Shown here piece by piece: positions 10,349 through 22,502 of a DNA stretch of 64,000 nucleotides. Position 1 is the first letter of the stretch. Each line of letters starts with the position of its first letter. Below the pieces are notes generated by a model. That model saw only the letters and a program-made list of their open reading frames with translations, did no database searches and had not been told where the DNA came from. The stretch lies in the NCBI GenBank assembly GCA_032871835.1, contig CM065295.1, positions 44,514,360 to 44,578,359 of the forward strand, in the 5' to 3' direction. The position numbers and the translations under genes were made by a program. The stretch comes from Dipteronia dyeriana (taxonomy: Eukaryota > Streptophyta > Magnoliopsida > Sapindales > Sapindaceae).

Positions 10349-11452
10349 TGCATTTGCCGTAAATGCAATATCAAAACAAAATTTATAAAACTTCAACTAT
10401 GCACTCAAATGTAATAAACAAATAATGTGGCAAGTTAGGGTATCATCCACAGAGATCAAGATACAACTATTATCAAATTACGACTCTAGTATTAGATGCA
10501 ATAAAAATAAAGTGCAAATAAAATAAATTGAAATGGCTATTTGGATGGAAATTACTAAATGAAAATGCAATAAGCTAAAGAAACAAAACAAAATTAGAGA
10601 TATTGTAATGTGTGTGAAGGTATATAATAAGATATATGGGACTCAATGCAATATAGACACAAATAGTGGGAGTTCCGACATTAGGCTTGATTCAATTACA
10701 ATACAAGGCTAATCTTCCTAGCTAGAGTTTCCAGGATGGCTTGGATTGGAATGCTCACAATCAACCCCTTTTACCTAGCTGGGGATGAAGGATTGGAATG
10801 CTCACAACATATCCTATCTGATTCAAATGAGTTGGATTAAACACCTTATGTGTCTATAGTTAAAAATATATATTGGTACCTAATGTAAACTAAGAGTTGG
10901 AATGCCTACTTGGCTCATAAAAACACCACAATTCAACCTCTACAATGAATTGGGAGTTGGAATGCTTACCCAAACCAAAGTGAGTATTGAATTCTTTAAA
11001 GGTCAAAATCTACCACTAAGTGATATGGAAGTTGGAATGCCTATCCACTTCACAAAGATTGTAATTAAAGCTTAATTACTCAAATAATTCCAATCAATCA
11101 GCGAGAACTAAGATTTGAATTCCTACTTATTTCAAGAGAAAATTAATCACAATTAGGCACAATGAATGGAACTATATTGATCAAATCAAAAGGTGGAAAT
11201 CCCACAATTCAATAATTAATTACATCAACTCCCAAAATGGGTTTAGCTACTCAAGACAATAGTATGATTATGAATAAAAGGAGAGAAATAGAAAGGATCC
11301 ATATGAAGACCTTCTTTCCTTGAGCTTGCTTAGACAAGATAAAGATGATGTGATGTTTGAATTGATTTTTGAAGAGGGCAATTTCTAAATCTAGAGAGAG
11401 AAAATGTATGATGTAAATGGTGTGTAGGCGTGTGTTTAAATTCAGAATCCAT

Positions 11453-11513
<61 letters not shown>

Positions 11514-11955
11514 AATGTGTGTGTGTGTTTGTGTGTATGTGTGTATGTGTGTGTGTGTCCCGAATCTAGTCTGATTTGCTGATGTGGTGACACCAGATGC
11601 ATGTAGTGCTTGGGTTATGTACGGGTAAGGGACCAGTGCTAGACCCGTGCCGTCTCTTTGATGCTCCCTAGTCTAGTGTAGTGCATGGGTTGTGTCCAGG
11701 TAACGACCCGTGCATTGAGGGATTCCTCAATTCTTCAAGCTTTCGTGCACGGTTTGTGCACGGGAAATGACCTGGGCACTATTGTTTTCATTTCTTCCTT
11801 TTCTACCTAATTTGCCCTCTTTCGACTCTATTCTTGATTTTCACCTAATACCTGCAAGAAGAAAAAAAAAACAAAAGATAAACTCAAAACTACCCAAAAC
11901 CTGAAAAAGAGTAGGGATTTGAGGGAAAAAATATATAATAGTTTTGGTCCGATCA
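10349..11955 (-). mobile_element. 5' LTR of minus-strand Athila-like element
   Basis: On the minus strand it starts TGATCGGACC at 11955 (compare TGATAATGCC of LTR-a) and ends near 10349 just before the primer site. The U5 box reads gatctctgtggatgatacc (around 10441-10460, complement). A hairpin array with loop core AGGCATTCCAACT lies between ~10700 and 11130; for example GTGAAGTGGA pairs with TCCATATCAC with one mismatch and one G-U. The exact 3' terminus is uncertain. Confidence 0.7.
11453..11560. repeat. (AT)n/(GT)n microsatellite
   Basis: An AT run is followed by a long GT run with interruptions, inside the LTR at 10349-11955. It is slippage-prone and probably variable. Confidence 0.9.
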
Positions 11956-12258
11956 GCTTCTGAAGGCTAGATTCATCAAGGAATCCAAATACCTAGAGTG
12001 GATCGAGAACTTTGTCATGGTAACAAAAGCAAATGGGAAGTGGCACATGTGCGTTGGTTATTAGAGCCATAAGATAAACTCAAAACTACCCAAAACCTGA
12101 AAAAGAGTAGGGATTTGAGGGAAAAAATATATAATAGTTTTGGTCCGATCAGCTTCTGAAGGCTAGATTCATCAAGGAATCCAAATACCTAGAGTGGATC
12201 GAGAACTTTGTCATGGTAACAAAAGCAAATGGGAAGTGGCACATGTGCGTTGGTTATT
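11875..12258. repeat. 196-bp-spaced direct duplication across an LTR/pol junction
   Basis: The stretch 11875-12062 recurs at 12071-12258 with no difference that I can see, separated by 8 bp (agagccat). Each copy holds the last ~80 bp of the Athila-like LTR plus ~107 bp of Tat reverse transcriptase. The duplication therefore arose after the LTR element had joined the Tat sequence, and recently. Confidence 0.9.
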
Positions 12259-12840
12259 CATATTTCAACCGGGTCTGTCCAAAAGACAGTTTCCCGATAC
12301 CAAAGATAGAGCAACTCATGGACTCAACCGCTGGAAACAAGCTCCTGAGTTTCATGGATGCCTTTTCAGGGTACAACCAGATCATGATGCACCTTACTGA
12401 CTAAGAAAAGACTTGTTTTATCACCGAGTAAGGCCTCTACTGCTATATTGTAATGTTGCTTTGTCTAAAAAATACAAATGCCACATGCCAATGGCTGGTG
12501 AACAGGTTATTCAAGGAACAGATAGGAAGAACATTGGAAGTGTATATACATGACATGATTAGCAAATCCCAGGTAGTGGATCAACACCAGGGTCACCTGC
12601 GAAAAAAAATTCAAGTGATTAGGGAGAACCGGATGCAGCTGAACCCCGCCAAGTGTGCCATCAGAGTAGCAGTAGGAAAATTCCTCAGTTTTATGGTGCA
12701 TGAGAGTGGGATTGAGGCCAACCCAGAGAAGATCATGGCCATGTTGGACCTTGAATCCCTTACTTCTCTAAAACAAGTGAAAGGGCTAACAGATAAAGTG
12801 GCAGTTCTAAACCGTTTCATATCATGGTTCACATACTAGT
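11956..12840 (+). pseudogene. Tat-lineage reverse transcriptase
   Basis: Read from the second copy of the duplication, the translation shows CPKDSFPIPKIEQLMDSTAG, FMDAFSGYNQI and ANPEKIMAMLDL, typical of Tat (Ogre/Retand-type) Ty3/Gypsy RT. The enzyme copies element RNA into DNA in the virus-like particle. The catalytic box is YIHDM instead of Y[IV]DDM, so one active-site Asp is lost. Stops occur near 12403 and 12430. The 5' part of RT, protease and gag are missing because the minus-strand Athila element abuts here. Confidence 0.85.
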
Positions 12841-13420
12841 GCATTTCTTTCTTTAAAGTTGCTAAACAGGGAAAGAATATGAAATAAGACCAGGAGAGCG
12901 AGTAGGCCTTCCAATCCTTAAAGGGTTATCTAGTTAGCCGACCACTACTAATGAAACCTATACCAAAAGAAGAGCTGTAACTATACCTGGTAGTATAAGA
13001 GACCACTGTTAGTGGAGCCCTAGTGAAGGAATGTAGGGATGGAGTCTAGAGACCCATTTTTTATGTAAGTTGCCCCTTGACCAAGCTTGAAAAGAACTAC
13101 ACGCTTCTACAGAAGCTCGCCTATGCACTTGTGATCATAGCTAGAAAACTCCAACCTTATTTCCAAGCACACTCGATCACAGTGGTCACAAATCAACCCT
13201 TTTAGATAGTTTCTTTAAAGACCGAATGTATCGGGTAGATTGGTAATGTGGGCTTTGGAGCTCCCTCAATATAATATCAAGTAAAATGCTTGAACCGCCA
13301 TTAAAGCCCAAGCTTTGCCCCATTTTATGGCAGAGTTTAGTATGGCATCCAATACGGACACAGATTCAAGCTTAGACCTAGTCCTTCATCCAGAAAAAGA
13401 GCCCCTGGAGTACCCCATCG
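12841..13420 (+). pseudogene. Tat RT-linked RNase H region
   Basis: Frames broken by stops encode FQSLKGYLVSRPLLMKP, then a segment with PIFYVSCPLTKLEKNYTLLQ and LAYALVIIARKLQPYFQAH. This is the degraded RNase H that follows RT in Ty3/Gypsy pol. It ends before the second RNase H that is diagnostic of Tat. Confidence 0.7.
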
Positions 13421-13810
13421 ATACTCCATATGAATGGAGCTTCGAACCAAACAGGCAGATGGGTAGGGATTGTCTTGGCCTATGTTGAGGGAGTTGAATG
13501 TTGCCACTACTTCAGATTCGAGTTTAGCGCTACCAATAATAAAGTAGAGTATAAAACCTTGCTAGTAGGGATGACGGTAGCCAGGGAACATAGAGTAGAT
13601 TTCCACTTTGTTAAGTGAGATACACAGCTAGTGGTCAACTATGTAACCGGGCAATACCAGACCAAGGGTGAGAATATGGTTAAGTACCTCGAAAAGGTCC
13701 AAAAAGCCATGGCTAGGTTCAAAGGAGTGAAGGTGAAACAAGTACCCAGGCAGTAGAATCATCGGACAGATATCCTTGCCAAAATTGCTGCAAGCGAAGG
13801 ATAAGCGCTA
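13421..13810 (+). pseudogene. Second (archaeal-type) RNase H of Tat element
   Basis: MNGASNQTGRWVGIVL opens the domain (WxLYVDGAS-type motif, first Asp replaced by Asn). It continues with FSATNNKVEYKTLLVGM, which carries the conserved Glu, and ILAKIAASEG at the end. An extra RNase H after the RT-linked one is a hallmark of the Tat clade. Stops occur at 13616 and 13756. Confidence 0.75.
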
Positions 13811-14235
13811 CCGAAAGGGGTATCGCTCCAGCTAATTTCTTGGTCTAGCATAGCCAAAGACGAGGAGGTAAACCTGGTGGACCGTCTCTCTTACTGAATG
13901 GATCCTATCATTGACTACCTTTAGGTTAAAAGAATACCAAAAGATCTAGATCAAGCGCGTAAACTTAAAAGAGCCACAACTCGATATTGCCTAGTTGACG
14001 GGTACTTCTACCGTAGAGGAAAATCTCTTTCACTTTTGAGATGCTTGCACCCCGATGATGCGAGATGAGCACTTAAGGATATGTATTGAAGGGACTGCGG
14101 GAACCACTTAGGGGGTGAAACTTTAGCATACCAGGTACTCCGCATGAGTTATTATTGATTAACTTTGCACTAGGATGCAAGACAGTATGTACGGTTCTAC
14201 TAACCCTACAAAAAGACAATGAAATGGAGTCACCT
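13811..14235 (+). pseudogene. Tat integrase, N-terminal zinc-binding part
   Basis: Translation with stops includes LVDGYFYRRG, LRCLHPDDA and CGNHLGGETLAYQVLRMSYY. This is the linker and HHCC region preceding the integrase core. The gene is cut at 14235 by a Sirevirus LTR and resumes at 25038. Confidence 0.7.
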
Positions 14236-14450
14236 TGTTAGGTTTTAGATTATGTTGGCATTAATTCCATATCAAAATGATGTTTAATTGTAAATATTTA
14301 GTTGTTTAGGTTCATGATGATTTAAGCTTCATAGAAGAAATAACAACTACTTAAAGCAAGTTCAAAGTCTTCAAAGTCTTCAAAGAGAAAGGATGCTATA
14401 TGGTTCTACAAAGGTATATTAAGACCTTATCTTCCTCTTACAAGGCTTAG

Positions 14451-14606
14451 GCATACACACACAATTCATACATTTGTGTCCCTGCATAGTTGTGCACCAT
14501 CATAGGCACACAGACACAAGTCATACATTTGTGTCTCTGCATAGTTGTGCACCATTAAAGGCACACACACACAAATCATACATATGTGTCCCTGCATTGT
14601 TGTGCA
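14451..14606 (+). repeat. Triplicated ~60-bp motif in Sirevirus LTR
   Basis: Three tandem copies of a unit with a CA run, then tcatacatttgtgtccctgcat, then agttgtgcacc. The LTRs at 39103 and 47155 have two copies (about 39305-39410 and 47355-47465). Copy number therefore varies in this U3 repeat, a usual place for enhancer-like repeats. Confidence 0.7.
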
Positions 14607-15516
14607 CATTTATAATACATTTACACACTTGAAGATGAATGCTCATGCATTGGTATGAAAATAACATGTTTTGGAAAATGCATGATTGGATACTATTTCT
14701 ATATAGTTTGCATTCTAGTGTGAATTGTGTTTGTATGTGTATATGTTTGTATAACATGGATATTGAACTTGATTTTAGTCTTAAATCATTCTTGATTGAG
14801 TTCTGATCATTTTGATTACTCATACTATTGATTTCCCGTTCTAAGTCAAAAGATACTACACTTTCAACTCATGTTGTGTACATTGTCTTCGTATTCATAT
14901 ATCGAGTCGAATTCTTATTTTATAGGTTGAGTATCTTATATGTCCATGTCTGTGAGAGAGTTATAGTTTGTAATCCACAAACAGATTCGAATTCTGAGTT
15001 CAAAGACCAAAGAACGGTCGAAGAACGCGAAGGGAGGTCGAGGGAAAAAGAAGACAGCACAAAACACTTCTTTCTGAGATAGCGCATGGCCATCTCGGAC
15101 AAGAAGGCTTGCTTCCCCAAGATGCCCATGCACCATCTCAGGTAGCAAGAAAGATTGGCTTCTTCTTGTCTCTTTTGGTCATTTTGCTTGTATTATTTTC
15201 CCTCTTCTTTATATATCCATTCCCTCTCATATTTCATTCGAAGAAGAGATTCAAAATTTGAGTGCAGAATTTTCTCCCAAATTTTCTCACCTTCCAAATA
15301 CCATAACTTCATCATTTGAACTTCGATCTGAGTGATTTAATGTTGAGAGTGTTTTTCTATTCATGCTCCATCTTTTCTCTGAAGGTTTGTATTAGTTTTA
15401 TTGCTTTTTTTGGAGTCTAATCTCACAAATCGGGACTGCATCTAATAAACTAAGGTATTGATTTTCTCTCAAAGTTTTCTTTTAAAACTTGGTCAATTGC
15501 CTTGGGTTTTCTTCTT

Positions 15517-15520
<4 letters not shown>

Positions 15521-15568
<48 letters not shown>

Positions 15569-15577
15569 GTATGTATC
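15521..15577. repeat. (AT)n(GTAT)n microsatellite
   Basis: An AT run followed by gtat repeats, within LTR-S1. Confidence 0.9.
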
Positions 15578-16056
15578 TTGTGATTGTTTTGATTTGAGTT
15601 TTGAACTCATTTAAAGGTAGATTGAGTTTCAATTGAAATCTCACATGTTGAGTTAGGTTTTGATCTTACATATGTTTTCACATGTTTGGGATTATATTGT
15701 GCTAGCTTTGATTCTAGGACTATTTGATGATCTTTAATTGATTGATTTTATAAAAAAATAGTTCCTCACATGTATTAGGCTCTCTTTGGCCAAAATCTCA
15801 CTATAATACATGTGCTTGTGTTCTTTTGAGCTATTCATGTGCTTTGTTGAATATATGAATAGAAAATATGCTTTAGAACTCTTGCTTTAATCTAAATGAC
15901 TTTGTCACTAATTTTATCATGTTTTTTGGTATATGAGATTTAAACTTGATTATGTATTAATTGAACATACCTTGTGACTCAAGTCTTAGAACTATGCATG
16001 TATCTAGGTTGTAATTAATGTTGAATATATCTTACATGATCTAGATGGATTAAACA

Positions 16057-17760
16057 TGACAGGACCCACCTCGACTCCTCTCTCGAGTACGAGGGAGGCT
16101 CTGTGGGCTGCCCCGACTCCTCTCTCTTGAGTACGAGGGAAACCCTATGGGCTCTACATTTACTAGCATGATAAAAGGACTTTCTACTGAAATTTCATAG
16201 GAAATACTTGCTATTAAACAAATAAAATGTAAGGAGAGTGAAAAATGTACATAATTGCAATTTCTTTTCATATATCTTCGTTCTTTACAAAAAGTTTCAA
16301 AATTGACCGATCGGACCAAAAACCGACCACTATAAAAACTAAGTAACCAGTCCATCCCGAGTGGGGATCTGAACAGGCCGAGTAAGAAATCCGAGTAGGC
16401 CGAGTAGACAGAATAGGCCATGTGGGCCGAGTAGGTCAAGTAGGCCGAGTAGAAATCCGACCATGTTCTGATCATACCTACCATCCTGACCATGCCTATC
16501 ATCCCGACCATGCCTACCGTCCCGACCATGCCGACCTCATATTTCTAAATATGTACATAAAAATTTAAAATGCATGACATTTATTTTTTATGATGTCATC
16601 GAGTGGCCCACCTCAAAACTTCTGAGTCGGCACAACCGAGCAGCTACCTGAATAAAATTTTAAGAGTTAAATGCTGAGCGCTAACGCACAGTGAGTGAAT
16701 GAAAACCTTTAAAAACACTTTTCTAGATCACTTTATAATAAGCATTCAGCAATACATGGTATAAAATAATATATCTACTTTCATACTTAATAAACCGAAT
16801 ACTGAATGCATCACTTTTCTAAACAAGAGTAAAATACTTTATAAAATCTTAATCTTCACCAAATTAGTACAGGGGATATCCTCCATACAAAAGCTGAAAT
16901 ACATTCGGGCAAACGCAGAGTCATGAATAACTTCTGGTCATACCCGTGCAGAGCGACTCAATTACTATTTCTCTGGTCAATACTCGGGCAGAGCGACTCT
17001 CTGGTCATACAAGTGTAGAGCGACTCAATTACTCTTTCTCTGGTTATGCACTTGCAGAGCGACTCATGACATACACATGTGTAGAACGGCTCTAAAAGCC
17101 AACCATAATCATAACTGGGGAAGGTACATACATGGTGGTTTTATAGAAATCATAATCTCTTCTTGATAATTCATAAAAATAATAGACTGTTTCTGAATGC
17201 TAATATAAGCATAAAATATATACTTTCGGTTTTCTGTATACTCACCATCAATCATAAAAAGCAATAAAAAGCAATAAAAAGCTTAAAATGATTTGCAGCA
17301 ATTTAAAGCATAAAACTGTAAACTTGAGTTAAAAATAAAAATGAAACTTTATTCACTCACAACTTAGACGTCAAGCTTATCTCAAACTGAGTATGCTAGG
17401 TTTCATTCGTCTTCTTTCCCTAACAATCACAAGATCCAATTAAAAACTGATATCAAAGAAGAATCAACTGAAATCTGTAATCACGAGAGCTTCACTGACT
17501 TTTCTCTTTTCTTCTATTTCCTTTCTTCCACTTGATTCTACTGCTTTCTAGCTCTCACAACATTTATCCTCATATATATATATATATACTTATGAAAGGA
17601 CACAGCTGAAGTTGTGAGCTAATTAACCAAGCTCACAGCTGTCTGTCAGCCATGCATTTCACTTGGCTTACTCATCTGATGCCATTTCTGCTTCACGCTT
17701 ATCCCATTTTTTTTTTAAATTAGGCCTTTCAATTGGGACTGAAAGACATTGGGTGTTACA
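16057..17760 (-). mobile_element. Tekay 3' LTR
   Basis: 1,704 bp, ending at the purine tract (17761-17775). It contains four ~18-bp ccgaccatgcctaccgt-type repeats (around 16470-16530) against five in the 5' LTR, gccgagtag repeats, and four spaced gagcgactc units (16935-17065). Differences from the 5' LTR are scattered point changes and repeat-number changes, so insertion is not very recent. The 159-aa frame across it is repeat-driven, not a gene. Confidence 0.88.
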
Positions 17761-17775
17761 ATTTACCCCTTCATA
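17761..17775 (-). other. Polypurine tract of Tekay element
   Basis: The minus strand reads gaaggggtaaat immediately before TGTAACACCC. This is the expected plus-strand primer site at the 3' LTR edge. Confidence 0.75.
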
Positions 17776-17794
17776 TCCGAATTTCGTGCTCAAA

Positions 17795-18199
17795 ATTTAC
17801 TTACTTAGCTGAAACATATAGGGATACTGAGTCGCATCTGATCTTCATGTTCCCAAATCGCCTCTTCCATTTCATGATTTCTTCACAACACTTTTACAAG
17901 AGGAATGACCTTTGTACGTAATACTTGTTCCCTTCTATCTAGAATCTCAATAGGTTCCTCTTCATAAGTTAAATATTCACTTAACTTCACTGGTTGCTTG
18001 ATTAAAACATGCACAGGGTCAACTATATATTTTCGAAGCATAGAAACATGAATACATCATGAATTCTTGAAAGTTCTGAAGGCAACGCTAAACGGTATGC
18101 CACTACTCCTACTCGGGCAATGATCTCATATGGACCAATATATCGTGGACTTAACTTACCACGTCTTCCAAATCGAAGTATACCTTTCCAAGGCAAAAT
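17795..18199 (-). pseudogene. Integrase C-terminus and chromodomain
   Basis: Minus-strand translation after the integrase stop shows [13 protein letters not shown], the GPY/F module, then LRTKVIPLVKVL, a stop in place of the usual Trp, and RNHEMEEAIWEHEDQMR, the chromodomain core. Chromodomains steer integration by binding methylated histone tails. One aromatic-cage Trp codon is a stop, the other (AIWE) is kept, and the domain ends near the purine tract. Confidence 0.8.
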
Positions 18200-19432
18200 T
18201 CATAGGAATACATAGTCACCTACTTTAAATTCAACTTCCCTTCTCCGTTTATCTGTATAGCTTTTCTGTCTATCTTGAGCAACCTTTAGTCTGTCTCTGA
18301 TTATTTTGATCTTTTCTGTTGTGACTTGAACGAGTTCTGGACCGAACAACTTTCTCTCACCTACTTCATCCCAACACACTGGTGTTCTGCATTTTCTTCC
18401 ATACAGAGCTTCATAAGGTGCCATTTCGATGCTAGCCTGATAACTGTTATTGTCGGCAAATTCTATCAAAGGTATATGTACATCCCAACTACCTTTGAAA
18501 TCCATTACACAAGCCTGAAGCATATCCTCTAATGTCTGAATAGTACGTTCCGATTGACCATTAGTTTGCGGGTGAAAAACAGTACTAAATTGCAATCTAG
18601 TTCCCAAAGCTTCTTGTAAACTAGGCAAAAATCTAGATGTAAACCGAGGATCTCTATCTGACACTATGGATACTGGTGCGCCATGAAGACGAACTATTTT
18701 ATTTACATAAATTTTGGCTAATCTGTCCAGAAAATGTGCAGACTTTGTAAGTCGGTCAACGATCACCCATACACTGTCGTGACTATTCTGACTACGAGGG
18801 AGTCCTACCACAAAATCCATGGTAACATGTTTCCATTTCCATTCGGGAATAGACAGTGGTTGTGATAGTCCTGCTGGTTTCTGATGTTCTCCCTTGACTT
18901 GTTGACAAATCAAACATTTAGAGACAAATTCTGCTATCTCTCTTTTCATACCTTGCCACCAGTAATTGTCTTTCAAAGTACGATACAACTTAGTACTTCC
19001 TGGATGCATTGCATAAGCTGAAGAGTGAGCTTCCTCTAAAATTTCATTCTTGAGTTCCTTAATGTTTGGTACACACAGTCGGTTACCGAGAACCAATGTA
19101 CCATCACTTTTCACCACAAAATCAGCTCGTAAACGTTTCTGCACTTCTTCCTTCAATTTAACTAAATAAGAATCTTGAGTTTGCGATTCCCGTATACGAT
19201 CAATCAAAATAGGTATAACCTGAAAGGTAGCTAGTAATGCTCCACAATCTCGTGCTTCTAGTTTAACTCTCAATATTCTTAATTCAGTTAATAATGGAAG
19301 CTGAAGATGATTTACCTTCCAATTCATCCTCAAATGAGCCATAGAACTTGAAGACTTTCTACTGAGTGCATCTGCCACCACATTTGCCTTACCAGGATGA
19401 TATTTAATCGTACAGTCATAATCTTTAATCAA
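18200..19432 (-). pseudogene. Tekay RNase H end and integrase
   Basis: A 410-codon open stretch. [18 protein letters not shown] closes RNase H. The zinc region has [11 protein letters not shown] and CLICQQVK (HHCC). The catalytic triad is visible as Asp in TMDFVVGLP, Asp in SDRDPRF and Glu in NGQSERT. About nine residues are missing after KSAHF compared with the family, an in-frame deletion next to the catalytic core. The frame ends with a stop after KVGDYVFL, cutting off the GPY/F and chromodomain modules. Confidence 0.88.
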
Positions 19433-19792
19433 TTCAATCCATCTTCTTTGTCTTAAATTCAGTTCTTTTTGAGTGAAAAGATATTGTAAGCTTTTATGAT
19501 CTGTATAAATCTGACAGGTAACTCCATATAAGTAATGCCTCTAAATTTTCAGTGCAAACACCACTGCAGCAAGCTCTAGATCATGGGTTGGGTAATTCTG
19601 TTCATGCTTCTTTAATTGTCTTGATGCATAAGCTATCACTTTCCCATGTTGCATCAAAACGCAACCCAAACCATGTTTAGATGCATCACTGTAAACAACA
19701 AATCCATCACTTCCGGTTGGAAGAGCAAGTATTGGAGTAGAAGTCAATCTCTCCCTGAGTTTTTGAAAACTCTTTTCACAAGCTTCTGACCA
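19433..19792 (-). pseudogene. Tekay RNase H
   Basis: [18 protein letters not shown] carries the first catalytic Asp, [20 protein letters not shown] follows, and [12 protein letters not shown] supplies the conserved Glu. Stops at the 5' boundary with RT and after FALKI look like TGG-to-TAG changes. The domain removes template RNA during reverse transcription. Confidence 0.85.
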
Positions 19793-20950
19793 CTAAAACT
19801 TCACATCCTTCTGAGTCAATCTTGTTAATGGTGAAGCTATTTTAGAAAATCCCTCTACAAATCTTCGATAGTAACTTGCTAAACCCAAGAAACTTCTAAT
19901 TTCTATCACATTGATTGGTCGTTCCCAATTCACTATAGCTTCAACCTTTTGAGGATCAACATAAATACCATCACCAGAAATCACATGGCCCAAAAATGTA
20001 ACTTTAACGAGCCAGAATTGACACTTGCTAAATTTGGCATAAAGTTGATTCTCTCTCAGGACTTGTAGAATAATCTCTAAATGCTCTGTATGCTCCGTAT
20101 CATCCTTAGAATAAATCAAAATGTCATCAATAAACGCAATAACAAATTTGTATAGATAAGGATGAAATACCCTATTCATCAAATCCATAAAAGCTGCTGG
20201 AGCATTTGTTAATCCAAATGGCATAACTAGAAACTCATAATGTCCATAACGAGTTCTGAAAGCGGTCTTTAGTATATCACAATTTCTAATCCTCAATTGG
20301 TGATAACCTATTCGCAAATCTATTTTGGAGAATACCTTTGCTCCCTGAAGCTGATCGAATAAGTCATCAATACATGGGAGTGGGTATTTATTATGCACCG
20401 TTGCTTTATTCAATTGCCGGTAATCGATGCATAATCGTAACGTTCCATCTTTCTTCTTAACAAATAGAACTGGAGCTCCCCATGGTGACACACTAGGTTT
20501 AATGAAAATCTTGTTCATCAATTCTTCTAATTGAATCTTCAACTCTTTCAATTCGGTTGGAGCCATTATATAAGGTGGAATACAAATCGGAGTTGTGCCT
20601 GGGACCAAATCTATCTCAAACTCAATATCTCTATCTGGTGGTAATCCATGAAGATCTTCCGAAAATACATCTAAAAATTTTCTTACAACCGATATATCTT
20701 CTAATTTTACCTCCATATCCCGAGTATCAATTACATAAGCCAAATAAGCTGAACATTGTTTCCTGAGTAACCGTCGGACAGTGATAGCAAAAATAACACA
20801 AGATGGAAGAATCCGACGTTCACCACAGAAAATAATATCCGACTCTCCTTGAAGTGTAAATTTTACCTCTTTACGAAAATAATCTACAGCAGCATGGTGT
20901 ATAGCTAGCCAATCCATTCCAAAAAATAACATCAAAATCATGTATATCAA
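19793..20950 (-). pseudogene. Tekay reverse transcriptase
   Basis: 385 open codons. [53 protein letters not shown] and the active site FIDDILIYS are all present, followed by [13 protein letters not shown] and the connection region to [11 protein letters not shown]. Catalytic Asp residues are retained. A frameshift near 20930 separates it from protease, and a stop ends it before RNase H. Confidence 0.9.
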
Positions 20951-21170
20951 GCGAAATTAAATCAACATATAGCTTATGCTTACCGACTATGACCTCACTG
21001 TTTCTATATATATTCTCAGCCAATAAAGATTCACCAGTAGGTGTAGCCACTACCATACTGGAATCTAATGGTCTTAATTCTACATCCGCATACATCATAA
21101 AAGATCGAGCTATAAATGAATGAGTAGATCCAGGATCAATGAGAACATCTGGAGTGGTCTCGGCATCTTG
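20871..21170 (-). pseudogene. Tekay aspartic protease
   Basis: The motif VLIDPGSTHSFI (Asp-Pro-Gly in place of Asp-Ser/Thr-Gly) begins just after a stop at 21171. It continues with ATPTGESL and [14 protein letters not shown], where a one-base slip near 20930 shifts into the RT frame. The second half of the domain ([14 protein letters not shown]) is in the RT frame. Confidence 0.8.
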
Positions 21171-22405
21171 CTAAGTCATAGCAAAAACCCTTGCCTGAGT
21201 ACGAGGTCTACCCGACTGACCTCTCTGTTGGTTGCCTCCAACCCTTGCTGTGCTAACTTGGGTTTTCCCTGTAGTTGTAGATCCTCCTACTCGGGATCCC
21301 CTTTGTCCTTGAATCTGACCAGCGCCACTTTGCATTGGTTGAAAACCTATCTTTCTCTCTTCATTACCTGCCTGGACTAACTCAGGGCAATCTCTTTTTA
21401 AATGTCCAGGCTGTCCACATTGATAACAACCTGATCTCCCTAAATAACATTCACCATCATGGTGTTTTCCACAAGTCTTACATAGAGGACGCCAACCTCT
21501 ACCCATACTAACACTCGGTTGACGACTACCCATTGGTTGTTGGACTGAGGCTTGGCTAGAACCAGGTCCACGACTCTGTTGATAATTACTAGTCTGACCT
21601 GAAAAACTGCCCATTGCCTTAGGCATTTTGCCATAAGAGCCCCCTGCTGACCAGTTACTGCGCTTTTGTTCTGTTGTTCAAATCTGCGAGAGTCACTAAG
21701 GCCTCTCTCTACTCTCAATGCAGCTTCAAACAACTTCCCAAACTCAACATGTCCAGAAGTAGTCACTATTGTCGTAATTTCTTATCTAAGTCCATCTTCG
21801 AATTTTCTACACTTATTCTCTTCATCAGCGACTACATACAGAGCAACCCTCGAAAGTTCTGTAAATTTCTTCTTATACTCTTCTACTGTCATAGATCCCT
21901 ATACAAGTTTGAAAAATTCAGCTCTTTTCAAATCTTGATAGAAACGGGGATAATAATGATCATTAAACTGCTTCTTAAAATCCTCCCAAGTAATTCCTTC
22001 AGAAGTTCTTCGTTGAACTGAGGCCCACCAATCATATGCTTTCTCTTTTAGCAAAAACGTAGCAAAAGAAACCTTCTATTCATCGGTGCACCTCATAACT
22101 TCAAATACCCGTTCTAATTCATTTAACCAAGAACTAGCACTATCTGGATCTCTTGTTCCATCAAAATTCGTAGCTCCCAACTTTCGTACACGCTCAATTG
22201 AATTCTCGAGCACTCGCGTTTGGTACTGGACCATCGCAGTTAATAATTCTGCAATTCTATCCATTGGTTCTTTCCTAGGTTCCGGTACATGAGGTTGAGC
22301 TATAGGTGGTTGAGGGTGTGATTCTATCTCATTTTCACCTTGGTTACCACTCCTCTCTCCAAGGTCAGCTACCGTTCTTGTGCGTAGGCGACTAACTCTA
22401 CGCAT
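21171..22405 (-). pseudogene. Tekay gag (capsid and nucleocapsid)
   Basis: It starts with MRRVSRLRTRTVADLGE at 22405. The capsid domain shows LGATNFDGTRDPDSASSWL and, after a stop at 22076, KAYDWWASVQRR. The nucleocapsid knuckle CYQCGQPGHLKRDC (CX2CX4HX4C) lies near 21400, preceded by CKTCGKHHDGEC. Stops near 22076, 21908 and 21787 and at 21171, plus a frameshift near 21620, break it. Most stops are consistent with CAG/CAA-to-TAG/TAA changes. Confidence 0.85.
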
Positions 22406-22486
22406 GATGTTGTTACAAAATTAACGTTATGCTTAAATGCATGAAACTAAATGCAAACAATTACTGTGGTATAAAGAATTTATAAA

Positions 22487-22502
22487 CCGTGCTCTGATAC
22501 CA
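22487..22502 (-). other. Primer binding site, initiator tRNA-Met
   Basis: On the minus strand TGGTATCAGAGCACGG follows the 5' LTR by 3 nt. This is the standard iMet-tRNA complement used by Tekay/Del elements. Confidence 0.92.

Larger units (their letters stand above)
14236..16056 (+). mobile_element. Sirevirus-type solo LTR, 5' part (LTR-S1)
   Basis: It starts TGTTAGGTTTTAGATT exactly like the Sirevirus LTRs at 39103 and 47155, and follows them through the cacaca/tttgtgtccctgcat repeats and the cgagatgg hairpin region near 15076-15144. It is interrupted at 16057 by a Tekay element and resumes at 24255. No internal Sirevirus sequence adjoins it, so it is probably a solo LTR of about 2.6 kb. 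The flanks CACCT/CTTCC give no clean target duplication. Confidence 0.8.

Noticed and set aside
16050..16529. 159-aa frame across the Tekay 3' LTR
   Set aside because: It is produced by 18-bp repeats and overlaps LTR ends; there is no domain.
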